Assembly: GCA_008360975.2 (NCBI GenBank)
Contig: CM039199.1
Coordinates: 2,868,530-2,932,529 of the forward strand
Length of the DNA: 64,000 bases
Source of the DNA: Lichenostomus cassidix
Lineage: Eukaryota; Chordata; Aves; Passeriformes; Meliphagidae
Direction: 5' to 3'
Shown here: piece by piece, positions 24,901 to 36,900 of the stretch
Numbering within the stretch: position 1 is the stretch's first letter
Layout: every line of letters starts with the position of its first letter
Notes under the pieces: model-generated
Databases searched by the model: none
Seen by the model: only the letters and a program-made list of their open reading frames with translations
Told to the model about the DNA's origin: nothing
Made by a program: the position numbers and the translations under genes

Positions 24901-27900
24901 GCCCATCACAGCTCCTGGTGCTGTGTGTGGCATGGAGCCAGGATGAGCATTGCCTGCTCCAGCACTGTCCAGTGCATGGCAGTGCAGAATGAGCCCCAGC
25001 ACCTGGATTTTGTGCAGAGTGAGCCCCAGCACCTGGATTCTGTGCAGAGTGAGCCCCAGCACCTGGATTCTGTGCAGAGTGAGCCCCAGCACCTGGATTC
25101 TGTGCAGAATGAGCCCCAGCACCTGGATTCTGTGCTTCAGATGGGATCCTCATCCCATCACCTGCTCCAGTACTGTCCAGCACCTGGATTCTGTGCAGAG
25201 TGAGCCCCAGCACCTGCATTCTGTGCCCATCCTCATCCCATCCCCTGCTGCTGGCTCTGCACACTCTGAACCAGGGACAGAGGGTTGGCAATCAGGGGTC
25301 ACACAGCAGGGCTGGAGGAAGGGCTGGATCCTGGCCCTCCTCCCTACCACCAGCTCGGCTGATTTATTTTGCACAGTCACCAAATCAGAAAACTTCCTGG
25401 GGACAGCCTGTTCCCCGGGTGACAGCAGGAACAGGCAGCACAGCCGGTGTTTTAGCCCGGATGTGAGAGTCCAGCCCACAGCCAGACTAATTACACATTG
25501 TGTGCTGTTCCAGGCTAAGCACAGGGCAGGGGGAGTGATCCCAGTGCACAGCAGAAAGGTGAATTATGTTTTCAAAGTCATATCATCACGTTGAATAGTT
25601 TATTATGGACTCACCAAGGGGGTTGGGTTGGAAGGGATCTTTAAAGCTCAGCTTGTTCCACCCCTTGCCATGGGCAGGAACACTTTCAACTAGACCAGGT
25701 TGCTCCAAACCCCATCCAGCCTGGCCTTGGACAATTCCAGGGATGGAAGTTGAGCTGTTGGAATTAATCCAGAGGAGGCCATGAAGATGTGCTGGAGCCT
25801 GGAGCCTCTGCTCTGGAGCCAGGCTGGGACACCTCAGGGTGTTCACCTGGAGAAGAGAAGGCTCTGGGGAGACCTTAGAGCCTCTTCCAGTGCCTAAAGC
25901 GGCTCTGGGAGAGCTGGAGAGGGACTTGGGACAAGGGCTGGAGGGACAGGACAAGGGGGAATGGCTTCAGATTGACAGAGTGGATAGATATAGGATGTTG
26001 GGAAGGAATTCCTGGCTGGGAGGGTGGTGAGGCTCTGGCGCAGGCTGCCCAGAGAAGCTGTGGCTGCTTCATTCCTGGCAGTGTCCAAGGCCATGTTGGA
26101 CAGGACTTGGAGCAGCCTGAAACAGTGGAAGGTGTTCCTGCCCATGGCAGGGGGTAGAACTGGATGATCTTTAAGATCTCTTCCACCCCAAACCAGCCTG
26201 GGATTCTGTGCTATGTGAGCTCAAGCTTTTCTTGTGCTCTTTATGAGTCCCAACGAGCCATGACTGCTGAGATCTCCCTACTGATGCCATCCCCTGTTTC
26301 CTGGGCTCTCAGAAGGAGAAGGGACAGTTCCTGGGGGTCCCTGAGGTTCTGGCACAAGCACCTTGCAACACCATTTGCACTTGTGAAACCCTGTATTCCT
26401 GTTCACTTCCATGTGAGCACAACGACTGGAAAAAGCTGTTTTCCAAGCAGTGTCTGCTTGTTCAAATAAAACACAATGCCACAGGCTCTTTTGGGAGTGC
26501 TGAGCTGCTCACATCCATCTTTTATTCCAATAAAAGAGACAAATGGTAACAATAAGCCACAAGTCTCCAGCCTGGCCCTGGTGAGAGAAGCCACTTCTCC
26601 CTTTCTCTGATGGAAGTTTCTTCTTTCCTGCATGGTGAGCATTTGGCACAACAGGAGGACCAAACACCCACCTGGGAAGGGCACAGGCTGATGGTGTTAA
26701 ACTGGGAATAATTGTCATCACATCAAGCTGGCCACCAGTCAGACTAGATAAAAATAGCATCAAAAATTATGGAAATTTTGGAATGAAGTAGCCACAGCTC
26801 AGCAGGGCTTTACCACTTTGCTCCACTGCCAAAGCAACAGAGGGTCTTCTGCACCTCAAGACTCCAGGATGGCACATTTGGGCAACCCCAGTTCCCCTTG
26901 AACCTGAGTTTCATGGCCAAACCATCAAACCAGCCTGGCAACCTCCCTATGAGCTGAGTAAGCCTAGAGCAGCTCTGGAGCTGCCTGAATCCTCAGTCCA
27001 CAATGTTCCCAGCCTCTGGATTGGTGCTTTTTGCATTGGTGGAAGCAAAGGCACTTTCTTGAGCACCATGGAGGGCACAGGCTCCAGGACAAAGCCTCCA
27101 TCACCTCTCTGGGAAACCCCTTCCAATGCTGGCCAACGCTTCCCATGAAGAAATCCCTCCTGATGTCCAACCTGCACCTCCCCTGGCTCAGCTTGAGGCG
27201 ATGCCCTCTTGTCCCATTGGTTGTCCCTGTTTTCCTGAGCCATGGTTACCAACTGTGCCAGCTTCAGGTGGCTCCATGTGGACCAACCAGTCCAGCTCTA
27301 CAACCCTCAGGGCACCACAGCACCACTTGGAGGAGATTTTCTGAGGTCTGAAGGGAATGCTGAAGTGGAGGCAGAGGAACACTTCGACTTCCTTGGTGTT
27401 GAAGAAGTCAGTAGGCTGGGAATGCCTCCTTTCCCAAGAAGAGATGCTTCTTCTGCACTAAGTCAGTGAAGGCATTGAAGAACTCATCTCTCCTGGTGGC
27501 ACTGTGCCCAGTTGGTGACCTGGTGGTGTTTTTCCAGCCAGGAATGTTTTGTTGCTTTTCGCAAATGGGAATGAAATGTTCCGACAGTCTGCGAGGCTTG
27601 GCTGCTCCTGCAGAGGTAAATACTTGTCTGGAGAGGGAAAAGGTGGGTGTTCCTGGGTTTGCTGGATTTTATGGTCACCTGGAACTCGCACAGACCATCC
27701 TGTGCTGCTGGCATTCATGGAGCAGGATTCAGGTGAAGCTGTTAACCCCTTCAGCAGCCTGGGGAAAGGAGAGCTGCATTTTGGTGGAGCTCCTTCCACC
27801 CTGTGCTCCCAGGGGACACTCCATGCCCTGTCCCTGCTCCCCATGCTACCTGTGACCCTCCCCAAGCACAGAGCTGTTTTGGGATGATGGATGGGGCCAC

Positions 27901-30900
27901 TCCTGGACCTTCTCCTCACACAGGAGGGGTGGTGAGATGCCTCAGAACACAACACAACAATTCCCACAGCTGGGTGAGATCCAGCCTGGAATTCCTGCCA
28001 TGCCCCACAACTCTCCATCCCTGGGGGCACCTCAAAAGGTGGGCTGAGCAAGATCCTCTCCCAGCTTCACCTATGTCCTCAACAGGAGGGCAAACTACTC
28101 CCTTGTTTGTCTTCCCAGCTCTTGCAGTCCCACTCCAGCTCTTTTTATAGCTCGGGAAGAAGTGCCTTGAGTTTCTGAGTCGTCTGGGAGGCCAAGCACT
28201 CAGGGAGGAGCTGCAGCTAGAAATAGGGCTGCTCTCCGCTCCTGCATTCCAGGTTTTTTATTTTTTTTTTAACTGAGATGTCCAAATTTGAAGAGTCCCA
28301 TTGCTGCAGGCACTGAGCTGGGAACTGTCTGCATTTTTTCCATTCACATTGGGTCTTCTTTCTCCGCTGCCTTATTTCCAGTGCCCTCACTCCAGACGCT
28401 GAGCCTCCTCAGGATGTTTTTTCCTAGGAAATGGGGTCTGTCAGCCCTGCCTGTGTTTTCTGTAACCCCCAGATTTCACCCCTCAACATGGCTGGTTTGG
28501 CAGGAGAGCTCTCTGAAGAATTAATAATGTCTGGTGGGGTTGAGGAGCGATCAGGTCTACCTGGCAAAGCTTCTGTGTGGTGAGCAAAGAGCTCAGACTA
28601 AATATCCAGCAATTTCTGCCTGTGGGGAGGGAAGCAAAGCTTTGGTGGCAGCATGGATGTGAATAAACTGGAGCAAAGGGAAGAGGAGAAATTGTTGGAC
28701 AAAACCTGTGGTTTCCAGCCCATTATTATCTGGGATTTTGGCTGTGGTGCTATGCCAGGGGCACGTGGACAGAGCTGCCCTGGCACAGCATCCACAGCAT
28801 CCTGGGGTCAGCTTTTCTCTCCCATGGGAGCAGAGTATAATTAACTCTACCCTGTAAGTCACCTCACAACTTTTCCATTAATCCCTTAATGCTTGGATGC
28901 CATTGTGGGGCATACCCTGGCTGCAAGCTCCTCTCTAAAAGTTTTTATAGCACAGAACCACTTTGGGTCCCTGCTGCCCCTTGTCTGTCAGCCTCCAGAG
29001 TGCCACGTGTGTGCACCAGCATCTCTGAGAGCTGGGAATGGGACATGCCAGGGAAAAATAAATCTGGGATCAAATCTGAACCAATCTTCTAATCAGCCAT
29101 CACATGGAAGTGACAATTAGCCAGTGTCCCTGTTACATCTTTGATCATTTTAACCCTTTTTCCTCCCTTTCTGCTGCATTCACTAACTCTGGGAGCAGTT
29201 GCAATCCAGCTTCTCTTCCCATCAACAACAACAAAAAAAAAAATCTTTCACATTGTGGGAATGCTAAGAACTCTGGATTCCTATCAGAGGGGTGAATCTG
29301 CCAGGCCCTTTCTGGGGATAATAAGCAAATTTTGGGTACACAGTCCCAGCACCTCCAAGGGATTCTTTCTTCCCAGCTGCAGTGGGAAGCTCTGTGCCTT
29401 GTCCTTGGGGAAGTGGCAAACATCTCATGAGCAGTGTGTGTAGCCATGGTGAGATCTTCTCCTTCACATGGCTATTTCCATCTTTCCCAGCCCTGCAGGG
29501 TAAGGATGGTGCTCAGCTCCTTTCACAGCAATCCCCAGCTGGTCCCACAGCCTGGCTGTTTCAGGACCTGGATGTTTGCTTCTCCCCTGCAGGTGTTCCT
29601 GTTGCTGTGTTTAGGTTCAATATGCTCTTTACTGCAGGAACCAGCATTTGGAAATTGCCACTGCTTGTCCCCATGTGGATTTGTGTCTCTGCCACACCAG
29701 GGGACAGCAGAGGGACTGGCCATGGTGGCTGGGCTATGCTCAGGGCTCTCTGGTGGGTTTCTAATAATAGCATACAGCACATTTCTAGCATATTTTTTCT
29801 TTATTTATCCAAAAACGTTAAAAAAAACCCAGTCCTGATTCCCTGAACATCATTGGAACACAGAATTTTTTCTCTGCAGAAGTGCTGGGTGCAGTTCCCA
29901 TGGTCCCAGGCTGGTGCCTGGCTCAGCCATCCATCACCTGCACCGAGGCCACTCTGATTCCTTGTCCCTGTGTCACTCCACCCAGCCCTGTCACCTCCCA
30001 GCACATGTCCCTGGAGGGATGTAGAGGGGCAGATGGTTGGGGGGGAGTGAGGAGCAGGATGCCCTGTGCTGAGCTGACCTGGCTGATGGCTGCTGAATTG
30101 CTGGAACAGAAGGAAATAGGGTGTGTTTAGTGTCTCTCAGAGTTGATTCCTCACGTTCTGGTGTCCCAGGTGCCTCTCTGCCAGCACTGATGGCACTGTG
30201 TGAGCTCCACAGGTTATTTGCATTCGAGAGCAGAGATTTCCCTCCCACACTAAACCCCTGTTTTCCTGGAACATCCTTCCCACACTAAACCCCTGTTTTC
30301 CTGGAACATCCTTCCCACATTAAACTCCCGTTTTCCTGGAACAACATGGCAATCCTGGGGCTGTGCTCCCCTCTGCCCTGATGAACTCCAGGAGGGACAT
30401 CCCTGGGGTGCAGAGCCCTTCAGGCACCCCTCTTCCAGCCTTCAGCCTGCTCTGGAAGATGCATCATCCCCCTTGCAGGGCAGAGGAGGCAGAGAACAGG
30501 GTGGCAGGCACAGCTCTCCATGCCCAGCCCATTCCACTGTGGAATTACACGAGTGGGATGTCCCCATGCCATGGGGGACCAGCAGCTCCCAGCACAGTGG
30601 CATCTCCTGCTGCCAGATGGAGCTGCTTCTTATAGCTTGTGCTTATTCCAAGTGCTTCCCATCCATTTTCCCGATGCTTCCAGGGGGCACAGGCATGTTT
30701 TCCACACCCAGGGCTGGATTTCATGCTTTCAGTGCCCCTCCAGCCTCGGTGCTAGAACGGGACAGTGCAACCCTTCTCCTCGGGCTAGGTAAGCCCAAGG
30801 GCATGCTGGCACTGCTCCAGCCAGGGCTGTTTATTTCCACACAAGGAAAATGAGGAAAACCAAATATTTGTATCTCGGGAAGGCATTTCGCAGCCTTTTG

Positions 30901-33900
30901 CATGGAATCGTGCCTGCAGTTCCCTCCTCCATCAGCCCCGGCAGCAATAACACATGAAACACAGTTTCCTTTGTGCTCCGCCGGGTTTTTTCCACCTCCG
31001 GCTCCACCCTGGTCCCAGCGGAGATCCTGCTCCATCCCTGCCAGCTCCCCAGGCCCTTCCCACACCCAGGGAGCAGGCAGTGTGCCAGGCAAAGCCATGG
31101 AGCTGCTTGCAGGAGCATCACCTGTGGCAGGAGCAGACAGAGGCACTGAAGAGGTGTTGGATGCAGGAGCTGGGATTGTTATGAGAGCACATGGAAAGCT
31201 TAACTCGCATAGCAGAGAATCCTGGAATGATTCGGGTTGGAAGAGACCTTAAAGACCATCTCACTCCACCCCTGCCATGGGCAGGGACACCTTTCATTAG
31301 ACCAGGCTGCTCCAAGCCCTGTCCTGCCTGGCCTTGAACACTGCCAGGGATCCAGGGGCAGCCACAGCTTCTCTGGGCACCCTGTGCCAGGGCCTGCCCA
31401 CCCTCACAGGGAACAATTCCTTCCATATATCCCATCTAACCCTGCCCTCTGGCAGTGGGAAGCCATTCCCTGTGTCCTGTCACTCCATGCTTTGTCCCCA
31501 GTCCCTCTCCAGCTCTCCCAGAGCCCCTTTAGGCACTGGAGGGGCTCTAAATTCTCCCCAGAGCCTTCCTTTCTCCAAGAGAACACCCTGAGGTGTCCCA
31601 GCCTGGCTCCAGAGCAGAGGTTCACCCACAGTTTCATCCTGGCACTGATGCATATGAGAGGATACCAGGCAGGGAATTTACTGTCATTTTTAGCTGTCAT
31701 TTGGACACCTATTTGCTCCAACATTTTCCCCTTGGACTGAACTGGACACCCCAATCCCACTGGGGTGGGAGACCAGCCTTGGGCCCTTCTGCAAACCTGC
31801 AGCTCTGGAGCCCATGGCTCCACATCCCCTCTGGGAAGCAGCTTTTTGGGACACAGGGAGGTGGATGGATGGGGTCTTGATAGCTGGGGTGGGGGAGAGA
31901 GCTGGGAAGTGACCTCCAGGGCCAAAGCAAGCAGCCAAACCTCTGGGAGCACTGGGAGGAGGCAGCATTGCTGCAAGCTGGCATTGCCTGCTCTGCTCCG
32001 ACCTCTCCCCTTCTGTGTGGCATTTAAATATGAACACACTCAGGGCTGGAAATTGTCCCCAAGAGGGAAATATGTTGTATATTTCTCATATATACACCTC
32101 TGCTGCTGTCCAATAGCCAGAGGCAGGTGCAGCATCCACAGCCCCAGCACTGCTGAGGGGTCTGCAGGCAGGCTGGCCTCAAGGGACAGGGTCTGGTGCA
32201 GGGAAGACACATGTTGTGGCATTTCCCAGCCAGTGGTATCATTTCAGGCAAGTTTGCTCCCCATTTGCTCTGCAGCTGTAACAAATCTGTTCACATTTAG
32301 GACTCGTGGGAGGTGCTGAGGTGTGTGTGTGTGCCTGTACTGGAGCATCCACACAGCCTCCTGCTCCCCTGTCCATGTTTGCATGGATATCAAGCTCAAG
32401 AGAAGGTTTGGGAAGGTCCTGGGAGGTGGTTGCAGGCTGGGCACTGAGCTGAGCATCACTCGTGGCATTGCCAGGCTCTGCTGTGTGAATTCAAGGCACA
32501 AACAAAAGCAGAGGATTCAAGTGATTCCTGTGATGGAGCAATTCAAGGATCCCCTAAGGCAGAGGTTTGGAGATTCCTGAGGGGCTCCCTATGCTTTGGA
32601 AGAGGGAGGAAGGCACCCAAGGGCAGACATTGGATGTGTTTTGGCACCTGCTCAGCGTGAAGCCTCAACTCCCCATTTCTGAAGTCTCCAGGGCAGAACT
32701 TGGCAACTTTAAAAGGAAATGAGTGGGAGATGTGTTTTATAGCTTCAAACTGAAAGAGAGTAGGTTTGGATTGGGTATTAGGGAAGAATTTTTCCCTGCA
32801 AGGGTGGTTGCCCAGAGAAGCTGTGGCTGCCCCATCCCTGGAAGTGTCCAAGGCCAGGTTGGACAGGGCTTGGAGTACCCTGGGATAGTGGAAGGTGTTC
32901 CTACTATGGCAGGGCGTGTAATGAGATGGGCCTTAGGATTCCTTCTGACCCAGATTGTTCTGGGATTCTGTGATGTATCAACTGTCTTGTGAGTCACTGG
33001 TGACACTGATCCAGATACAGAGGGGCTGCAAGTAGAGAAGGGAGGACAGAGTTGGGGCTGTTGATGGGCGGGGCAGTGAACTCATGGATGGGAGTAAATG
33101 TCCCCATGGATGGGGAGAGCTGCTGGGGGCATTGACCCCTGTAAACTTTGGGGCTTGCAAGGCAGTGGGTGACAGCAGAGCTCTGGTCCCTGTGAGCCCA
33201 GGGAGCAGCAAGGGTCAGATGTGGCAGGATGAGCCAATTCCCAGTGCAGTTGTCTCCTCTGCTGACCCTGTTTCCTTCTGGGCGTTGGCTCATCTCAGTG
33301 GTGTCAGCTGGGGGCAAGAAGGAAGCGACAGCACAGCAGAGCAATGTGTGTGTGCAAAGGAAGAGCCAGCCTGGGGCTCCCAGCAGGGTTCTCAGATAAC
33401 CTGCATGTGTGGATGGGGCTGCAGGGGACCCAGGGGACATCTGCAGTGATGAGCAAGTTGCCACATAAAGGTTAAGTGTGCAGGTTTACATCCCACTGCC
33501 ATGATTCACCTGTGCCAGCCCCTCACTCCCTCATGGCCCAGCATTTCTTCCCCATGTCTAACCTGACCCCACCCTTGCTCAGTTTAACACCACTGTGCTG
33601 TGCTGGGACCCCAGAGGTGGAGGCAGCTCCAGGGGGTCCTCAGGAGACACTTGGCTTTCTGGGCTGTCAGCACACACGGCTGGGTCATGTCCCATTTGTC
33701 ACCCACCAGCATCCCCCAGTCCTCCTCCACAGGGTCATCTCCATCATCCAGCCATCCATCCATCCATGTCCATCCATCCATCCATCCATCCATCCCCATC
33801 CACCCATCATCCATCCATCTCCATCCACCCATCAACCATCTATGAAATCAGTGATGGTGGAATACATTGAATCACTATGGAATCAGTGGGTCCAGGATAT

Positions 33901-36900
33901 GGAGGGGCAGCAAGGGGAAAAGAGAGGACAAAGTTGGGGGCTATTGGTGGGGGTAAATGGCCCCGTGGCTGGAGTGAGATGGTTTTTCCTCACAGAGGGT
34001 GTTTATCTGGGGTCCCTGCAGACCTCCCCAGTCTGTGCTGGCACTAGGGATTGCCCTGGCCCATGTCCATGATCTTGCCCTTGGCCTGGTTGAACCTCAT
34101 GAGGTTCCCATGGACCCACTGCTCCCCTCCCTCCAGCCCATCAATGGCTCCACTCACCTCAGTCTCACCCTTTTTATGAGTTTCCAGCCCTCCACACCAG
34201 GTAGGAAACAGGAGTTTTATCTGCCCCAGGTGGATGGGAGAATCTACTTGAAGCAGCAAGTGGGGGAGGATGCTGCTTATCCCCCCCCCTCTCTCTTGCA
34301 TTTTTAATCCCCTTGGCATTGTATTGCTGCTTCCTGAGCTCCTGCTCACCTTGGAGCAGCTCCACTGAGCCGTGTTCCACAGGGCTGTGTGGTTGCTGTA
34401 ACACCAACAGGGATGGATTGAACAAGGAGCTAAAAATACCAAAAGATCGATAATGGCACCATAAACCCAGCTTTTCCTTTTTTTTTTTTTTCTAAAGGAA
34501 ATCTGTATATTGACAACACAACCGAGTGGCTTCCTGTAAAAGCAGGAGGCTAATGCAGCTGGGCTCTCTGCCCAAATGCTGGGCTGGCAGCAGCTTCACC
34601 CACACCCCTCTGTCCCATGGGGATCACATGCTGAGCCCTGGGATGGATCTCCTGCCTGGGGTGATGTGGAAAGGCTGCTCTCCTTGCTCTCTATGCTGAT
34701 CCAGTGAGCAGCTGGGATGGCTTGGTGCTGAAATAACCCCTGGGGTGGCTTGGTGCTGAAATAACCCCTGGGGTGGCTTGGTGCTGAAATAACCCCTGGG
34801 CTGCTCACTCCTGCCTGCTCCTGTGAGCTCTGAGCACAGCCCTGGGCACAGCCAGCCCTGGCCCTGTGCCTGCTTCAGCCTGATCTGCTTTTTCCTCTCG
34901 CTTTCACATGTCCAGGAAACTGCAGCATTACAAGGATTTGAAAATGGCCTTGAGCTTTTTAAGCACTGCCTCCGAGCGGATATTTTTCCTAAATCAAGAT
35001 TTGCAAAGGTATTTGGGCATTAGCTGGCCAGGGGGATTTCTAGAAGTGTCAGAGCAGCCAAGCACCCTTTAAATCTGCCTCCGTGCAGTGCAGGGTTGGG
35101 GGTGAAAGTGGCAGGTTCACCAGGACTGTGACCATTTGGGGACATTTTTTTCATCCCCAGTTTCATCGTGAAGGTTTTCTGAAGGTTGTTCATTGATGGA
35201 TCTCTTTGGAAAATCGTGGGGGTGGGATCAGCCCTGAGGGATTTGGCTGTACTGCAGTGTCTGAGCCCAGAGAAACTCATCACACCTCAAACTCCTGCCA
35301 ATGCTGCTCCCTCCCTGTATCCTGACTAATCGATGATGTGGTGCTGGCAGTGGGGAAGGTGCCTGGTGCAAGTCTTGGCTCTGTTTCGAAAGACAGAGCA
35401 GTGCAGGAAAGCTGATCACTGTTCCAACATCCCATTCAGTGGGGAAAAAAGCCATTGCCACCAATGTGGTGACAGCAAGGTGGGTTTTTCCTCTAAATCC
35501 CACAATCCCAAACACCCCCGGTGCCCAGCATTCAACCCCTTCCTCCTAAAATGCAAGCCTGTGCTGCTCATCCAGCTCCAAGGAGCAGACACCAAACCCA
35601 GCCTCCTCAGCACATCCCCCAAGGGAGAGCTCCAGGGCTGGAAAGCTGCTAGAAAGAACTGAAACCTACAGAACAGACAATAAATTCTTTTCTAAGTGCT
35701 TGGTGGTTTTCCCAGTGAACCTGCTATTCTGCCTAGAGCTCCGAAAATCCCAGGATCCTGGAGCTCCCATACCAGAATGCTTCAGCAGCACTGGGGAAGA
35801 GTAAACTGTGGGGTAGGATTAGTTTATTGTGAACTGGGGAGGTGGGTTTAAACTGCTCCAGCACTGTTGGACCTGGGAAAAAAATACCATTCTCTGAGAA
35901 AAACAGATTTAGGAATCTGAATCTGAGGGGTTGGTTGAGAGCACAGCTCCAGTTTGGTTCCTTCCCTTGGGGAAGACTTGGGAAATACAGAGAGATCAAG
36001 AGAGAGCAACAGATATTATTAGTCATCCAGGAGGGAGGAGGCTGCAGGGGAAGAGGGTTTTTAGTAGAGTATTTTTAGACCTGGTAAAATGAACAGAAGG
36101 AGAGGAAAAAAGAGGGAAGGAGACCTTTGAGAGACACGTAAATGCTCCCTGGAGCAGTTTGGCTCAGGCTTCCCACTCCTGCCCTGAGCAGCAGCTCAAG
36201 CGGAGATTTGCTCCAACACAAGTCAGAGATGTAAAAGCAATAAAAGGCAAAGCCTTAGAGAGTGTTCTCGAGGAGCCTCTCTGGGCTGCAGTGACAAAAG
36301 GCCACATTTGCCGAGACATTTTACCCTAATTCCCATCATTTTAATGGGAGGCGGTTGCCAAAATAGAGTTTAAAAGCTGCTTGCAGAGCCTCCGGCGGGT
36401 GGGGGAAGATGCTGAATGTCTCTTTTTTCATCCATCATGATCCGGACCACACATACCATCCTGGCAGCTGGCAGGAGAGTCACGGAGCCACAGGGGGATG
36501 GAGAGTGTTTCCAGGGAGGAGGAAAGGGACTTGGAGTGAAGCACCCAAGGAGATTCAGTACAGCCAGGGGAGAGGAGGGATCTCCACCTCTCCAGATCAG
36601 CCTGGGGAATGATGAAGTCCCTCAGGGTGAAGCAAGGGGCTGCCTTCCCCCTGATTCTCCAGGGAAGCAGCCCTTGCTTTGCCTTCCCTGTTCCCTGGGA
36701 GAAATGTTCCTTCCTGCCCCAATGGAGGCAGTGCCTGTGATGCCCTGCAGTAGTTCAGGAGCTCCATCAGTGCATCCCTCCTCATTCCCTACATCCCACC
36801 TGGAGAGGCTTGCTGGGTCCTCTGCAAGCTCATCCTGAATTTTTGAGAGAGGATGAAGCCCTGGAGAGGGTTGCTGGATTCTGGGATGAAGTGTGGGGGT

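Noticed and set aside
24991..25140. CRISPR-like array
   Set aside because: Units are directly contiguous without unique spacers, and the genome is vertebrate.
24349..25594. Repetitive ORFs of 257, 165 and 214 codons as a repeat protein gene
   Set aside because: The periodic peptides come from the 30-base minisatellite, whose length is a multiple of three, and both strands are open.
31207..31640. Short ORFs in CR1 fragments as conserved host peptides
   Set aside because: The recurrent peptide patterns (for example GQGHLSLDQAAPSP) reappear at each CR1 copy and reflect the repeat, not genes.
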